From Pisaster brevispinus (taxonomy: Eukaryota > Echinodermata > Asteroidea > Forcipulatida > Asteriidae): a DNA stretch of 64,000 nucleotides. Below are positions 12,183-24,042 of the stretch, piece by piece (within the stretch, counting starts at the first letter, position 1; every line of letters starts with the position of its first letter). The notes below the pieces were generated by a model. That model was given only the letters and a program-made list of their open reading frames with translations. It ran no database searches and had not been told where the DNA came from. Where the stretch lies: assembly GCA_023634235.1 (NCBI GenBank), contig JAMKCF010000002.1, positions 1,575,001 to 1,639,000 on the forward strand, read 5' to 3'. Position numbers and translations under genes: made by a program.

Positions 12183-12481
12183 GCTATATTTCACCCTCGA
12201 TTCCAATTCTGCAGATGCGCAGCACAAGTTCAATGGCTCTTTGATTGGGAAGGTATGATTGGAGGATGATGATACCATGTGACCCATTGATTATCAAAGA
12301 GTTTATCCAAGACTCAGTCCGAGACTCGATTGTGACTCATGACATGTAGTCCCTTTAACTGTTTCCATAATTATATTTCACCCTTGATTGCAATTCTGCA
12401 AATGCGCAGCACGAGTTCAATGATTCTTTGATTGGAGAGGTATGATTGGGTGAGGGATGGTGATACCATATGTGACCCACT
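12183..12481. repeat. Two-copy tandem duplication, about 105 bp
   Basis: Positions 12183-12287 and 12372-12481 share atatttcaccctcgattcca/atatttcacccttgattgca, gcgcagcacragttcaatg, ctttgattggraaggtatga and gataccat.tgtgacccaytg. They are separated by about 85 unrelated bases. Confidence 0.75.
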
Positions 12482-12845
12482 GCTGTCACACAGAGTCCTG
12501 TAGCTTCGGAGAAGGTTACACAGGTGATGGCTGTGGTGTGGTCATTCATTACAACAGAGCGAAAACGCTACATCCTACAGCTGCCTAAGGGTCAGGTCTT
12601 CAAACTCCCACCCACAGAGGGTCCAAGCTCACACCAAACCCCCGAAAAAGAATGATGAAACCTAGGGAACTTTTGCACTCATTGATAGTACACGAGAGCC
12701 TCGATGATTGTTGCTCAGTTAAAATTTAGATGCTTGTCATGATCTGTTTCTGGAAGAGATGGCAACCCGATTGGTTTATCTGAACTTGACTGCTCTCGAT
12801 GTCATCATAAAAGCTCACATTTCCCCCCAATTAGTTTAATTGTTA

Positions 12846-13090
12846 AAGGTAGAGTCATAGATTGGTTAACTACTCCAAAAATTAGTGACGGGCATAAAAA
12901 CATATTTGGTGAAGTGCACTGCAGCTGTTGATAGTTTAAACTATTTTGAGAAAGGACCCTTCGAAGTAATATGGTTTGTTTATTTAACTTGATCTTTAAA
13001 AAAGTGTCCAAATTCCTCAATAAAGGGAAAAAAAGAGTGGCAATGTTAAGTCTTAAAATGGCCATAACCCTGCAAGGTTTTAAACGGTCG
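12846..13090 (+). mobile_element. MITE copy, TCATAGATTGG family, 5' part
   Basis: Starts with the family terminus agagtcatagattggttaac, then ctccaaaaattagtgac, gcactgcagctgttgatagt and ttttgagaaaggacccttcg, as in 53163, 60239 and 62696. The 3' half is absent. Confidence 0.7.
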
Positions 13091-14871
13091 TTGGAGACCG
13101 AGTCACAGTAACTACTCTTCGTTTTTGTTAATAATGTTGGAAAATCTGTAAAACTTTCTGTAAATTTTCAATTCCTGTCATGTCCTCAGGGTGTTTCACG
13201 AAGGGTGAAATTGCATGCGACGCTCAATGGATGTGCGTCCGGGCACGTACTTTTAGATTTACATCGAGTACCTGTATGTACTCATTGCGTTACGCATAAA
13301 TTTAATGCCAAGCGTGAGCTTAGGTGCCACACTTCTCACAGTGTTGATACTGCACATTTTAAACATGGTCACATGATCTTCTCTCGACCAATCTCGTCCC
13401 GGGTATTTAGGAATGCATTTAGTAACAAATACCAGCGTTAAATATCAACTACAGAGATACAATCTGACCTTCAGAACTCCCGGATTCGGTAGACAAATTT
13501 AATTTAGAAATATTTGTACATATGTCTGGGAAAAAAATATTGAAGTGTACACAGGTTTTGTTCTTCCGCAGGGTGTTCTCATGTGCTGTGTGGATTGTTA
13601 CGGACCGACATTCTGTATTATGTGTCACTGCACGCTGCGTTTTGACATTTTCATCCATTGGTGTTAACTGCCTTGAGGACTCTATAATGTGTACGAAGGT
13701 GTTAAATTTTCACAAGAATCAAGCTTTGTCTGAGGTGTTCAAATTTAAAGGTATTACTCAAGACTGGTAAGGGTAAAAATCATCATTGTTTAATTGAAAG
13801 CTCAGTGATTATGAAGTTCATACCAAAACCTTTTTTTTTTTCTGTGAAATAATTCCTTCTGAAATGAAGTCATATTCGAGAAAACTGCATCTGAAACCTA
13901 AAAATTTTAGCTGATTTGGGTTGTTACAATTATAATTAAGGACAAGGTGTTTACAAGCTGAAAATTGTGCATTGGTTTTTCACTATTTTCTCCGAACTAA
14001 CACAACAAACAAGCCCAAATTTTCACAAGTTTGTTATTTCATGTAAGTATGGTTGATCACACGGAACATAAAAAACTCTCTGTGATTATTTTGTCAGCTC
14101 TACCAACATTATGTAAATGTTACACTACTTCCCATCTGAAAAAAAAAGAAATCCGACCCTTTGCTAAGTTTTCACAACTCACACCTACTTCAGCCGTTAT
14201 TGTTGAGCTGTGTTTCAGAAATTTAATTAAATGGAAAACAAATCCCATCAACAACTATTTTGCCTGCCAGGGTATCTGGAACAGCACTTGCTTCCGACGA
14301 GAGTGGCATCATCTATAATAAAAGTCGTTCCCAAGCTCTAACAATGCCTTTAAACCTAACCTACAAAACTCCAACTGTGCTTGGGTGCACACTTACCAGT
14401 GCTGCAAGTAGGTTAAAAGTGTTCAGGGGTCTGGAAACTAGCCCTGTGCAGAGGGTCTGTGGTCTAGCCCACTACCAAGACTTCCCTGCAGAGCGATACC
14501 ATACTAAACTAAACCCACTCACATTCTTTCAACATGACGGCATGCTCTACTTTAGCAACAAATTGCTTGACCTGCAGTGGGTACACATTGTGTAGATATG
14601 AGTGAAGAAAACTCAAGTCACAATAATAAACTTTGTGCACATCTATAAAAGAAACTACCAGGCTCAAGAATGACAACTTGCTGAACCTCAAATTACCAAA
14701 ATTTCAATTGTTTCGGGTTGAAGGGAAGGATTTTGTCCAGCAATTTTTGACAGAACTTATTTCATGCACACGGAACTTATTTTATGCACACGGAATACAT
14801 GTTTGATACATTTTGTGTAGCATTTTCCTAAATAGCTGTACAAAGGAAATCGTTCGCTGGGTTGAACAAAG
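13091..14871. other. Non-coding stretch, no gene seen
   Basis: Several open frames of 60-110 codons overlap on both strands but show no domain, codon bias or flanking splice signals. Confidence 0.45.
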
Positions 14872-15035
14872 ACAAATTGACCAATGACTTCTGACTGGCA
14901 CCCCTGAACAAAAGTATTGATAAAATAGCTCAGTTGGTGGAAGGCAGCTGCATTAATCTGGAGGCCAAAGGTTCAAGTCCCACTGTGGTCAATTTTGTCA
15001 TTGTTCAACCCAAAATTATTTATTTATAACAATTT
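14872..15035 (+). mobile_element. tRNA-derived SINE with 5' extension
   Basis: Plus-strand order: acttctgactggcacccctg, attgataaaatagctcagtt, B box ggttcaagtcccactg, tail gttcaacccaaaattattta. Same order as the copies at 3575 and 20518. Here the extension runs directly into the A box because part of the tRNA head is deleted. Confidence 0.75.
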
Positions 15036-17710
15036 ACCCAGTCAGTTTCCCTAGTGGTTCATGAATTGATAATGACTCAGGATGGTTTGTGTTTCTATAC
15101 TCCACAAAGCATTTGAGTCCAACTTCGTTCTGATTCTTGTTAGAAAAAGGTAGCTCAAGACAAATATTTTGGCTATTTTGGCCACTATCCAGACTAATAG
15201 TGTATCTTGCGACTGGACCTATGCTTAAAATCTCCCATGGGGGAATTTGTGAATGGCTGAAATTATCACAGCAGCCATAATCCCCCTCTAATTCGATATA
15301 ACAAAATAATCCTTATTAATCTCTTCAGATCATCCACAATAATCACATAACCCCCTAAATCCCTTAGGATTAGCCACACCAAGAGACAAAATCGCAAATC
15401 TCTCACAGCATACTCCGTTGTCAAGATATTGAAAAGATGACCCTCGGTTCTCGAGAGACAAGACTGAATGCTGTTCTGTTTATCCGTAGAGAAAGGATTA
15501 TTATCCAGACCTCCACTCTGGAGCAACTCCTTAGCAGCCCATTGTTAAGGGTTAGAGCGAACATTAAAGGGAAGGGTATGACAACAGTTTGGGAGAAAGT
15601 GCAAAATGTGTACTTTGATAAAAAAAAAAAATCACAAAAATATATCGTAAAACCAACTGCCTACCACAGTTTGATTACAATGGTGCTCACGTCGTGCAGG
15701 GTTTTCCCCATACACAAGCTAGCGAATTGCGGCCGATACACACAAAACATTCAAAATCACCAAGATAAAACCATTTAGAATACTCCACATTGCACAGTAG
15801 GGCTTTTAAAACCAAGATAAAAACCAAGTAGAAACAGTGTGAGGTTAATTTCAGCTTATTTGTTTGTTTAACTAATCAAGTTTTGGTGCAGCATGGTCAA
15901 GCTTAGGATTTCTTGGCATGGGCAGATTGTGTACACATGTAGCTAAGACAATGGAAATGTTGAAATATGTCCTGAGAGCGGCTCTCACATCAGGGTTTTA
16001 AAGAAACCATATCGCACAGAATTTGTTTCTTGAAATCTGGACTGTCTTGATTCATCGTTTTTCATCCCAAACTTGAAGACACCCAACCGCCCCTTTAAGG
16101 ACCAGCGTAAATCTTTAATACCTTTCGGAAGCTAGACACACACATTGTATTTATACGGCTAGATGATTAAGTTTGATCAGGTGGTTTGTGATTGACACAC
16201 TCGGTCAATGCCTGCTGAATGTCATCAACACCTGGGTGATCTCGAGTCTCGACAATTTTCCTGAAAGCCTGGGGCTAGATACATTGGGGCGTATTCCTAT
16301 AGTAGAGTGTAGAATCATAAGAGCTACAAACCCAGCTCTATGGTAGAACGTGACGGTACACTGGAAAAACAAATATCTTTCATCCCATCCACTAGTTCTC
16401 AATAAATACACAAGCAACCTATTACTCATCATGTGCCTGGAACAAAAGACTGTAAGCAATCAAAATGGCTCCTAACAACAACAACAAAAACATTACTGTT
16501 TACATTTTGTTGTTCCCCTACATGTACATCCTTTTTCCGGGTACACGACAAACTGTATCAATTTAAGTGTTACTGACAATTTTTGCTTTCCAAGACCTGC
16601 AAGGGAAAAGATCCACACAGGCATCCAGCTTAATACAGAATACTACTCAAGTGGGATTCAAACCCACGGTTATTAACTCTACAGCAGATGTCGTGAATGA
16701 AAACAGTTCTATTCTATAGGAGCCATCAAAATAAGCTCAAATTTTTGGTAATTTTTTTGTGGGATCTTCAACAGATTTCAGGTTTTTATTTTGACATCTG
16801 AGTACTGGCATACAGTTGTTATGATGCTGTTGAGTAGGAAAAAGCCAACTTTCATGAAATGTAACAGATTACAAATCAAGCTTGATGAAGCATAATCTCC
16901 TTTAGTCAACACATTTTTTTTTCTTGCTCCACAACAAAAGACTGAACCAACAGAGACCATCTTTCAACCACAATCCAGTTTTAAAGAGCCACTTTGAAAC
17001 AGGAAAAATGCTTAGAACATTTACAATAATCAAAAGTAACCAAGCAACCAAAGTCCTTATTCTTGGTTCTCCATAAAGTTTGGCTAAGCAATAAGTGCTC
17101 AGACCAAAGTGACATTTTCTACCAAAACAGCTTTCTAGTTAAATTCCTTTCCGGTGAGATTTCTCTATAAAAGTGAATGTAACCGGAGGACCGTGACCAG
17201 ACATGTCAGAAGACTTTCCATCAAAACTAGTGGGGACAACAGACTCTGACCTTTTCACCCATAACCATCACAAAAGATTATTTTTGTCTGAGCGAGAGAA
17301 CTAAATGTGCAGGTAGAACAGACCTTTGTTGTATAATAACTGCAGATAAAACGCCATAAAAAGCAAACTCTATGTCAGTTTAACTTGTTGAGGTTGACTA
17401 AATGTAGCTTGTGTTTTCTTTTATCAAGTGCTACACATAGATAGAGTGCAGTCACAGCCATGAACAGAAAATGAAGTTACTAAACCTGTGTTTATTAGGT
17501 CAAAATCTAAAAGTAAAACTGGTCTGAAATTGGGGCTTCAGACAGTTTGGATTTGGGAATGCACAGAAATTAAATTTCATAAAACATGTTAATGTACAGT
17601 TACAACCAAACCTTTATAACTTGGGCCCAATTCCACTGTGGCGCTCACCAAACAATTCTACACTTTATGGTGATCTGTACGGCGCATCTATGGGCTGTAT
17701 CGTTCTCCTT
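15036..17710. other. Non-coding stretch with one short repeat copy
   Basis: No gene seen. Positions 15758-15837 are a plus-strand copy of the roughly 80-bp aagataaaaccatttag repeat (others at 4200-4295 and 47220-47310). A truncated tRNA-like B box region (gggattcaaaccca) lies near 16650. Confidence 0.45.
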
Positions 17711-17925
17711 TTACACTGGTCCGCTGGCCAAATGCTAGTTAAAACACCCGAGGACCAGTCAAAATTCTCTCCAGGTGGTCCGTCTGGCTAGTTCAGTGTT
17801 GTGAAGCATCCCTATTTAATATGAAATATGTACTAGTGAAAAGAACTGCCGGCCTAGTGAAATGGCAAGCTAACTGGTCTTGCTGGCTAGTTACTGAAAA
17901 AGTTTAAGGCGAACACTGGTAAGCA
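17711..17925 (-). repeat. MITE-like repeat, second copy of the family at 1474
   Basis: Opposite orientation to the copy at 1474-1690. Shared motifs include actggtccgctggc, aggaccagtcaaaattct and aactggtcttgctggctagt. Confidence 0.5.
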
Positions 17926-18079
17926 ACATATTCCATGCTAAGCAGTGAAGCAGTCACAGATTGATTTCAGCCAGCAACTTAACATAGCAAAATATTTTAG
18001 ACTGAACATTCCGGTGCTAACATTGAGTAGCAAACAAGATGATTTTTTTTCGAGTAGCAACTGATTACAATTCCTGTAG

Positions 18080-18265
18080 CGCAAGGGAAATCTTTCTCTG
18101 AGCTGCTTTAGAACAAAAACTTGCTAACCACAGGAAAACTACTATGCTTACCAGAATAAGGTTACCAGCCGACATACCAAGTCACATGTGTACCATTTGT
18201 GACTGATATCCTGCTCATGTCTGCTGAACAGAAAAGTGGTAAGCAATTTTTGTCTGCTTTAACAT
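18080..18265. mobile_element. Diverged MITE copy, GGGCCCAATTTCATAGAGCTG family
   Basis: Contains gagctgctttagaacaaaaa, atgcttaccagaataaggtt, accagccgacatacca, actgatatcctgctcatgtc and tggtaagcaattt, all interior blocks of the family seen at 18352 and 43235. Confidence 0.6.
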
Positions 18266-18631
18266 GCCAAGTACAACAACATTTGTGTTTACTGTAGGCC
18301 TACTTTATACACAATGTCTCTGGAAGAGTAAGTTTTATAACCATGGGTCCTGTGCCCAATTTCATAGAGCTGCTTTTAAAGCACAAAAAGTAACTAAGAC
18401 CAACAAAACTATGCTTACCAGAATAGGATTACCAGCCAAAATACAATGTCACATGCACCATCTACAACTGGTATCCTGCTTATTTTTGCTTAGCAGAACA
18501 TTTTTAGGCAGTATTTTTTGCCTTAAAAGCAGCTCTATAAAATTGAGCCTAGCTGGTTATAAAACTTACTCTGCCAGAGACATTGTGTATAACGTAGGCC
18601 TACAGTAAACACAAATGTTATAGTACTTGGC
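18266..18631. repeat. Long inverted repeat, two 78-bp arms around a MITE
   Basis: The left arm (18266-18343) and the reverse complement of the right arm (18554-18631) differ at only 4 of 78 positions by my alignment. Both contain tttgtgtttactgtaggcct and acacaatgtctctgg. The 210-bp spacer is almost entirely a copy of the GGGCCCAATTTCATAGAGCTG MITE (18352-18549), so the two inverted repeats are concentric. The arms would form a long near-perfect hairpin. Confidence 0.9.
18352..18549 (+). mobile_element. MITE copy, GGGCCCAATTTCATAGAGCTG family
   Basis: Bounded by tgcccaatttcatagagctg and cagctctataaaattgagc, imperfect terminal inverted repeats. The interior blocks atgcttaccagaatagg, accagccaaaataca and ctggtatcctgctta match 43235-43431. 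Confidence 0.8.
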
Positions 18632-18892
18632 AAGTATAAGAAACTGAGCAGTAGGGGGCTTGGGTGTGATTGTTTGGGTCACACAGACCGTGATCTTGAG
18701 GTAAAGAAACCATGTTGGAAACAGCTGGGACATGTTCTGGTGACCTGAACCAGAAACACACTGCCACTACCAGACATAAAACTCAAAACAAACAACAAAC
18801 ACGTTCAGTGAGATTTAGATAGATCGTAAGTAGGAATGGTGTCTGCAAAAACTGGCACTCCACATTGTAACTAACTCTCAACACAGCGCCGA

Positions 18893-19625
18893 AACTAGAG
18901 TAAAATTTTAGGGTGTCACAAGGGGTGCACCATTTTTTCTAGGGGGAGGGCACTTCTAGTCAATTAAAGCCAACGTTTCTGTTCCGTCCCAACTTGACAA
19001 TTGTGTCCCAACTTGAGTGTTAAAGTTGGGACGTCCCAACTGTAGTCGGGATGGGATCGCCCATAGTTCAGCAGGGCACAGTGATCGATCATGCGTGGAT
19101 TACTGTGTGACACTACCTGCAGAGCCCGAGACCCGGGTCTGATGCGATCGGCATTTTAATTAACAACATTTCTTTATTTCAAACCCGGGTCTCGGCCAAA
19201 AAACCATGGAGGTAGAAACTAACTCGGTGTAAATAGTGTTTTTAGATCGAGAGGGTTCTGACAGCGGCCTCATGCTACTCATGCCGGGTGACGCTTTCAG
19301 TCTCAAGTAGGCCTACGCATTTAGTTTCCCTTCTCTCGGAAAACCAAAATTCTAATTAATCTAAAATATTCTCAAGGGAAAGTGGTCTTAAAAACTTCAT
19401 ACTATGATACTTACATGTTTTTAGTTTATTCATGGCGTGCTTTGCGTCTACTGCGATCCCAACTATAGTTGGGACGCCCCAACTTTAACACTCAAGTTGG
19501 GACCAGTCCCAACTATAGTTGGGACGATTGTCAAGTTGGGACGGAACATTTCCATTTGCATTTTTCTAAAGCAAGTCCTTCTCAGCGCTCTTGCTTTGCC
19601 ATTTAAGAATAAGTTTGCCAAGTGC
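18893..19625 (+). mobile_element. Repeat copy, CAGCGCCGAAACTAG family, split by a nested foldback
   Basis: The left part 18893-18980 (cgaaactagagtaaaatttt, tttttctagggggagggcac, ttctagtcaattaaa) and right part 19548-19625 match one uninterrupted copy at 56501-56640 (actgaaactagtgtaaaatt, ttctaccca, attaaaac). In this copy 567 bp are inserted in the middle. Confidence 0.7.
18981..19547. mobile_element. Foldback element with GTTCCGTCCCAACTTGACAA termini
   Basis: Starts gttccgtcccaacttgacaa and ends with its exact reverse complement. The arms extend about 80-95 bp; the right arm carries an extra palindromic module with a perfect dyad, cccaactatagttggg, at two places. The interior holds a second inverted pair around gagacccgggtc. 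No open frame of note. It is inserted in a copy of the family at 56501. Confidence 0.85.
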
Positions 19626-20003
19626 ATGAAAATCCTCCTCAGCAAAAAAAGGCTAGTTACTGATCCAAACCATGCATTGATAATACAAAAAACAGCTTAC
19701 ATATACCATGGAGGTAGCCATGCATATACCTGAGCATCACCATGCAGTTTGACCCAGACGAATCTGTTTCAACATACTTTTATGACTCAATTATTAAGGA
19801 CCTTCAAGCTAAGAGAGTCTGTGACTGACTAGACTTTTGATGACTAGATTCTGCCTGCAAGCTATGCATGGTTTTGTTGATTCCTTTTATAAAGGTCTGT
19901 AATTCACGGTGTATCTTCCCATTCATGCCATGCACCAGTAAGGCTACAGGAGAGAGACAGGTGCTTGAGAGCTCACTCATTGACTCACAGAGAGTCTAAC
20001 AGC

Positions 20004-20165
20004 CAGGCCTGATATGCCATGGAGGCAACAGAGGCAACGGCTTCCGTTGCCCCTGCTCATTGCCTTGGTGCCCCTTGAAATGTTCCAATAGAAATTGACA
20101 ATTTCCTCATAGAGGTGGCTTTTATCAAGTAGAAGAAGCCCTGGTGCCCTTGCCCTTTCAAATAT
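20004..20165 (+). repeat. Repeat copy, 'GAGGCAACAGG' family
   Basis: Shares caggcctgatatgccatgga, cattgccttggtgccccttg and aaatgttccaatagaaattg with 9900-10045. Confidence 0.65.
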
Positions 20166-20174
20166 GAATCATCT

Positions 20175-20343
20175 GCCGTCGATTTCACCAAACTCTTCCT
20201 AACTTAGGATTAATCTTAGGACTTAGGACGAGTCCCAGCCTTGCACTGTAACATGTAAACCTTAAGATTAATCCTAAGTTAGGACTAGTTACTCGTCCTA
20301 ACTCGAGATAGGATTAATCCTAGCGTTTCGTGAAATCGGCTGC
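20175..20343. mobile_element. MITE with GCCGATTTCACGAAACG termini
   Basis: The left end gccgtcgatttcaccaaac and right end gcgtttcgtgaaatcggc are inverted copies. The interior repeats variants of ttaggattaatcctaag in both orientations. A related, shorter copy lies at 55552-55703. Confidence 0.8.
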
Positions 20344-20517
20344 AGGCCCGAACAGCTCTACATCTGAATCCTTCCTCCAGTCTGTAACTTTGGCCATTTT
20401 CAAAACCACAACTTGGGCTTTGGTTTGGCTAAGGCAACGCTCAGCAAATTTTGAACACTGCATCGTCAAAGCCTGGCTAAAAACTTGTGTCCCAAATAAT
20501 AATTTTGAAATGATTAA

Positions 20518-20690
20518 AGACAAATTTTCCAGAGTGGGACTTGAACCTGCGACCTCCGGATTAACGTAGCGGCGCTCTACCAACTACATGTAGAGCCCTA
20601 AGTTGATGGTCTCCCTATTTTGTCAATATCTCTGTTCAGGGGGTGGGGTGCCAGTCAGAAGCCAGTAACTGCTGTATAGCCAGGGATCAC
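20518..20690 (-). mobile_element. tRNA-derived SINE with 5' extension
   Basis: On the minus strand: ggcttctgactggcacccca, atattgacaaaatagggaga, the tRNA-like head with gagcgccgctacgttaatcc, B box ggttcaagtcccactct and tail ggaaaatttgtctttaatc. Confidence 0.8.
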
Positions 20691-21196
20691 AACCAATAAT
20701 ACAAAACTTTTACAGGTGTCTAAAAACTCCAAAACTCTAATAACACATGAACTAGAGTCTGGTGCACTAGATTGAATGATCAGCCACCACACTCCCCAAC
20801 TATGCACTTCACCTCCGCTCCTGCCTCCTGGCCACCAACCAAAAAGGTAAATAAAGAGCTGGATGTGTTTATTTTCCTCCATGATTTAATCCGTTGGCAG
20901 GATAATCCAGTTCACTGTGAAGACTAGATAGTAAAATAGAGATAGTGATGATACGCTGGCCTTCAACTGGACTATTAAGTTGTCTGTAATCTGCCACAGT
21001 GATATTGCTATCATCAGGCCACGCCTGCACCATGGCTACAGGCTGATGTACAGAATGTTACCGGATAATTGAGTTTTACAGGTTGGGTCATTGACTTGTC
21101 TCACAGTCACTTTTGGCTGAGGAAATTGCCCCAGAGCTCAATCGCCTTCCAAAATTGCATCTACATGTACATGTAAGGACATCTAACAAGCCCTGT

Positions 21197-21404
21197 TCCA
21201 ATTGGACTTTTTGGGGGGTTAACCATGGAGCTATAAACTAGCTAGAGGGTTAACTAACCGAGAAAATGGGTAACTCGACAAGTGCAAACAGCCAAGAGAA
21301 ATTTCACCCAGGTAACTTAACCAAGCCCAATGCTTTGTTTAACCCGCCACCTTCTGCCTAGGTAAACTAACCTGGTCAAATTAACTGAGCCAAAAGGTCC
21401 AGTG
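21197..21404. mobile_element. Probable MITE with TGGACYTTTTGG termini
   Basis: The left end attggactttttggggggtt and right end aactgagccaaaaggtccag form an imperfect inverted repeat. Variants of ggttaa and taacc recur inside. Only one copy was recognised in the window. Confidence 0.5.
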
Positions 21405-22785
21405 CCAACACACTGTTTTGCTGTCCTCTTATAACAACGATCATGTTATAAAGAAGTTGAGTTGACCAGTCCCAGCTATCTTGTTATAATGAGAGTCGCC
21501 TGTAAACTGTTTTACATGTCACCCTATTCCTGGCAGACTTGGTAGGTTTGGCTTTGCAGTACCGAATCCATCAAAAACAAAATCTAAAGAGACACAGACT
21601 TTTTTTTTCAATACTCTGGCGAAAATTTGCTTTTTTGAAATGACCTTGCAACTGTCCCATAGCGGCGCTACCCACACAATGCCACAGGTGAGTAATCACA
21701 GACGGCCTAATTATCTACTGGCCTTCAGATTCGTCAAAATGTCCCCTCAAAACTCTTGACTCATTCTGAACATTGATGTTTAAAGTATAAATCACCGCCC
21801 CTTCTGCAAATCAATTATAAAACACTCCACCTCTCACCTTGATGCCAAAATGAAGCCGGCAACTTCTTTGCCCGCACGTCTACAAAGAAAAATCTTCTTG
21901 TTAACAAATCCGACGTAAATCCCTAATTTGAGATAACTTCACCGATTCATCATAACTTTCTGACACAGCCGGGGCTACCCTATTGAAATCCAAGGTCTAA
22001 ATTAAACATTTGCTTGTGTAGTAACTGATGAAAATCTTTTTTAGGAAAGGCTATTTTTTTTGGGTGTGGGTGGGAGTTCATGAAACGGCTCTTAATTTAT
22101 TGAGCACAGAGACAGTAATAAATCAATTTCAATAATTATACAGTTATGTATTTGAAACATAGTGACATGAAAACCCGACGTAAAAACCTGAAGAAATTTA
22201 ACGATCGGATAAGAAACAAACTAAAGTCACATACTGTGCCATCCCACAGTTCCACATCAGCTGTCAAACAATGTCAAGAAACCCCAGAATCCCCCCAAAA
22301 AGTTATCAGAACAAAAAAAAGGTATCTGTATACCTTCCCAGGAACTGTCGAGAACCAGCCCACAAGGGAGCCTGGGTATACTGTGGGATTGAAACTAATT
22401 ATTTGGGGACCTAAAACTGACTCAAACTCACCAAGGGGGTGAAATGGGACTATAGGGACTATTGGAAAACCAGATCTCTCTCGTGACAGTATTTTACGGC
22501 TCCGAGACCTAAACCCTGACCTCCAGTTAGAAACAATTTCATGTGACATGGTAACATTTGGTTCGCATGGATGATAAAGGAAATGAAATAAATTCCTCCG
22601 CATTAAAAGACTGTGTTACAGTCTATAAATAGAGATGATGTCAAACTATTGAAAAAGTACAGACGAGGCAAACTTTCTGCCTTTTAAAGTGGTGTTAAGT
22701 TCATATTACATGTTCAGCAAGTCCAAAATAAATGAAGCTTTCAGATTGTAAAATCAGGAGACTCACTGCCAACCTTGGTGTTAGG
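21405..22785. other. Non-coding stretch, no gene seen
   Basis: A fragment at 21425-21510 (cttataacaacga, ttgttataatgagagtcg) resembles sequence near 39380-39590 and may be another small repeat. Overlapping opposite-strand open frames at 22146-22603 are not supported by splice signals or motifs. Confidence 0.45.
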
Positions 22786-22880
22786 GATAGCTCAGTTGGT
22801 AGAACATCCAGATTAACACGCTGGCGCTCTACCAACTGAGCTATCTAGCCCCAATGTTGGCTGTCTCCCTGTTTTACATT
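22786..22880. mobile_element. Two tRNA-like SINE heads head to head
   Basis: GATAGCTCAGTTGGTAGA at 22786-22803 and its perfect 18-base reverse complement at 22828-22845 flank 24 bases. The right one continues into ctagccccaatgttggctgt and ctccctgttttaca, the 5' extension of the SINE on the minus strand. Confidence 0.8.
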
Positions 22881-23115
22881 GCATCTTTTTCTGGTAAATT
22901 TGTCCACAATTCCACCCCAAAAAATTGTCTGGAACGAAAGGGGCTAAAGCGATTCCATCTGCCAACTCTCTTAAGATCTTTATCTACTGTAAAAATGTTG
23001 CGAACACATTACATGTATGTGTACCATGCCAATGTTATTATTTTTGCATTTCAATCCTACATTCTTATAAAGAAGCCCAACTGTCAAATCAGTGGGAACT
23101 TTATAAAAATGCATC

Positions 23116-23645
23116 CATGTCAGGCCTGGAATTTCATCTCTGAGAGGGCAAGGCCATTTGTGTTATTGCGAAAAAGGGCAATTCCATTGAGACAATCTTT
23201 AAGTCTATGGAAAACCTTTGAAGGGGCATCAAGGCTAAGACCAGAGCAACTGAGGTTGCCTACGTGTAATTCCAGGCCTGCCAAAATTCTCCTGTCGTCA
23301 AAGTGTTTTATCTCACTATTTACATTACAGAGCATAGGCCTACATAAAACAAAATTCAGACTTATCGTTGCAGGCCTCAAATTTCATCTTTGAGACGGCA
23401 AGGCCAGTTTTCAGTTTGCAAAGGGCACTTCCATTGTAAAATCTTAAAGTCTGTGTCTCTTTTTAAGGGGCACCAAAGAGGACCAAAACCAGGGGCAACA
23501 GAAGCCATGATGGGACCTGTTGCCCCTGGTCTTGGCCTTAGTGCCCGCTGCAAATGTTTCCAATGGACTTACAGATTTTACAATAGAAGTGGCCTTTGCA
23601 AAATGAAAATGGCCTCGCCCTCTCAAAGATAAAATTCCAGGCCGG
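23116..23645. repeat. Two linked repeat copies with CAGGCCTGGAATTTCATC termini
   Basis: Copy 1, 23116-23282, starts caggcctggaatttcatctc and ends gtaattccaggcctg. Copy 2, about 23368-23645, starts gcaggcctcaaatttcatc and ends aaagataaaattccaggcc. Both carry gagacggcaaggcc/gagagggcaaggcc, and copy 2 has a central ccaggggcaacagaagccat block shared with the 'GAGGCAACAGG' family at 9900 and 20004. Confidence 0.75.
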
Positions 23646-24042
23646 TCATGTGTTCTTCTGTTGTTAAAGTGTTTTGTCTCACCTGTGTTTATGTTACAGA
23701 GCATTTATCAAAACTATTTTTTGCAGCCTTGTCATTGTTCCTTCCATTGACCCACAAGTTTTATATAAACTATCCAGGCAACTACACCACACACATGTAG
23801 TGATGATGAACATGTCCCCTTAGTATTCTGTCTGGAAGGCTTCCTACCCTTATGTCATAAACATATTATAATTCTTATCAGAACAAAGGGAGACCGATTA
23901 GGGTCAGTCCAAGAACTTGTGGTTTCTGGGAATTATCAAGATAATACTTCTATTTTGTGATTGTAGAAGAAACAGGGTAGGGTCAAAAATAGTGTACATT
24001 TACAATGTATTTAAAAGCTTAACGACGATACAAAGATTTTTA

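Noticed and set aside
22146..22603. Opposing frames of about 100 codons
   Set aside because: Both strands are open over the same DNA and neither shows codon bias or a recognisable motif.
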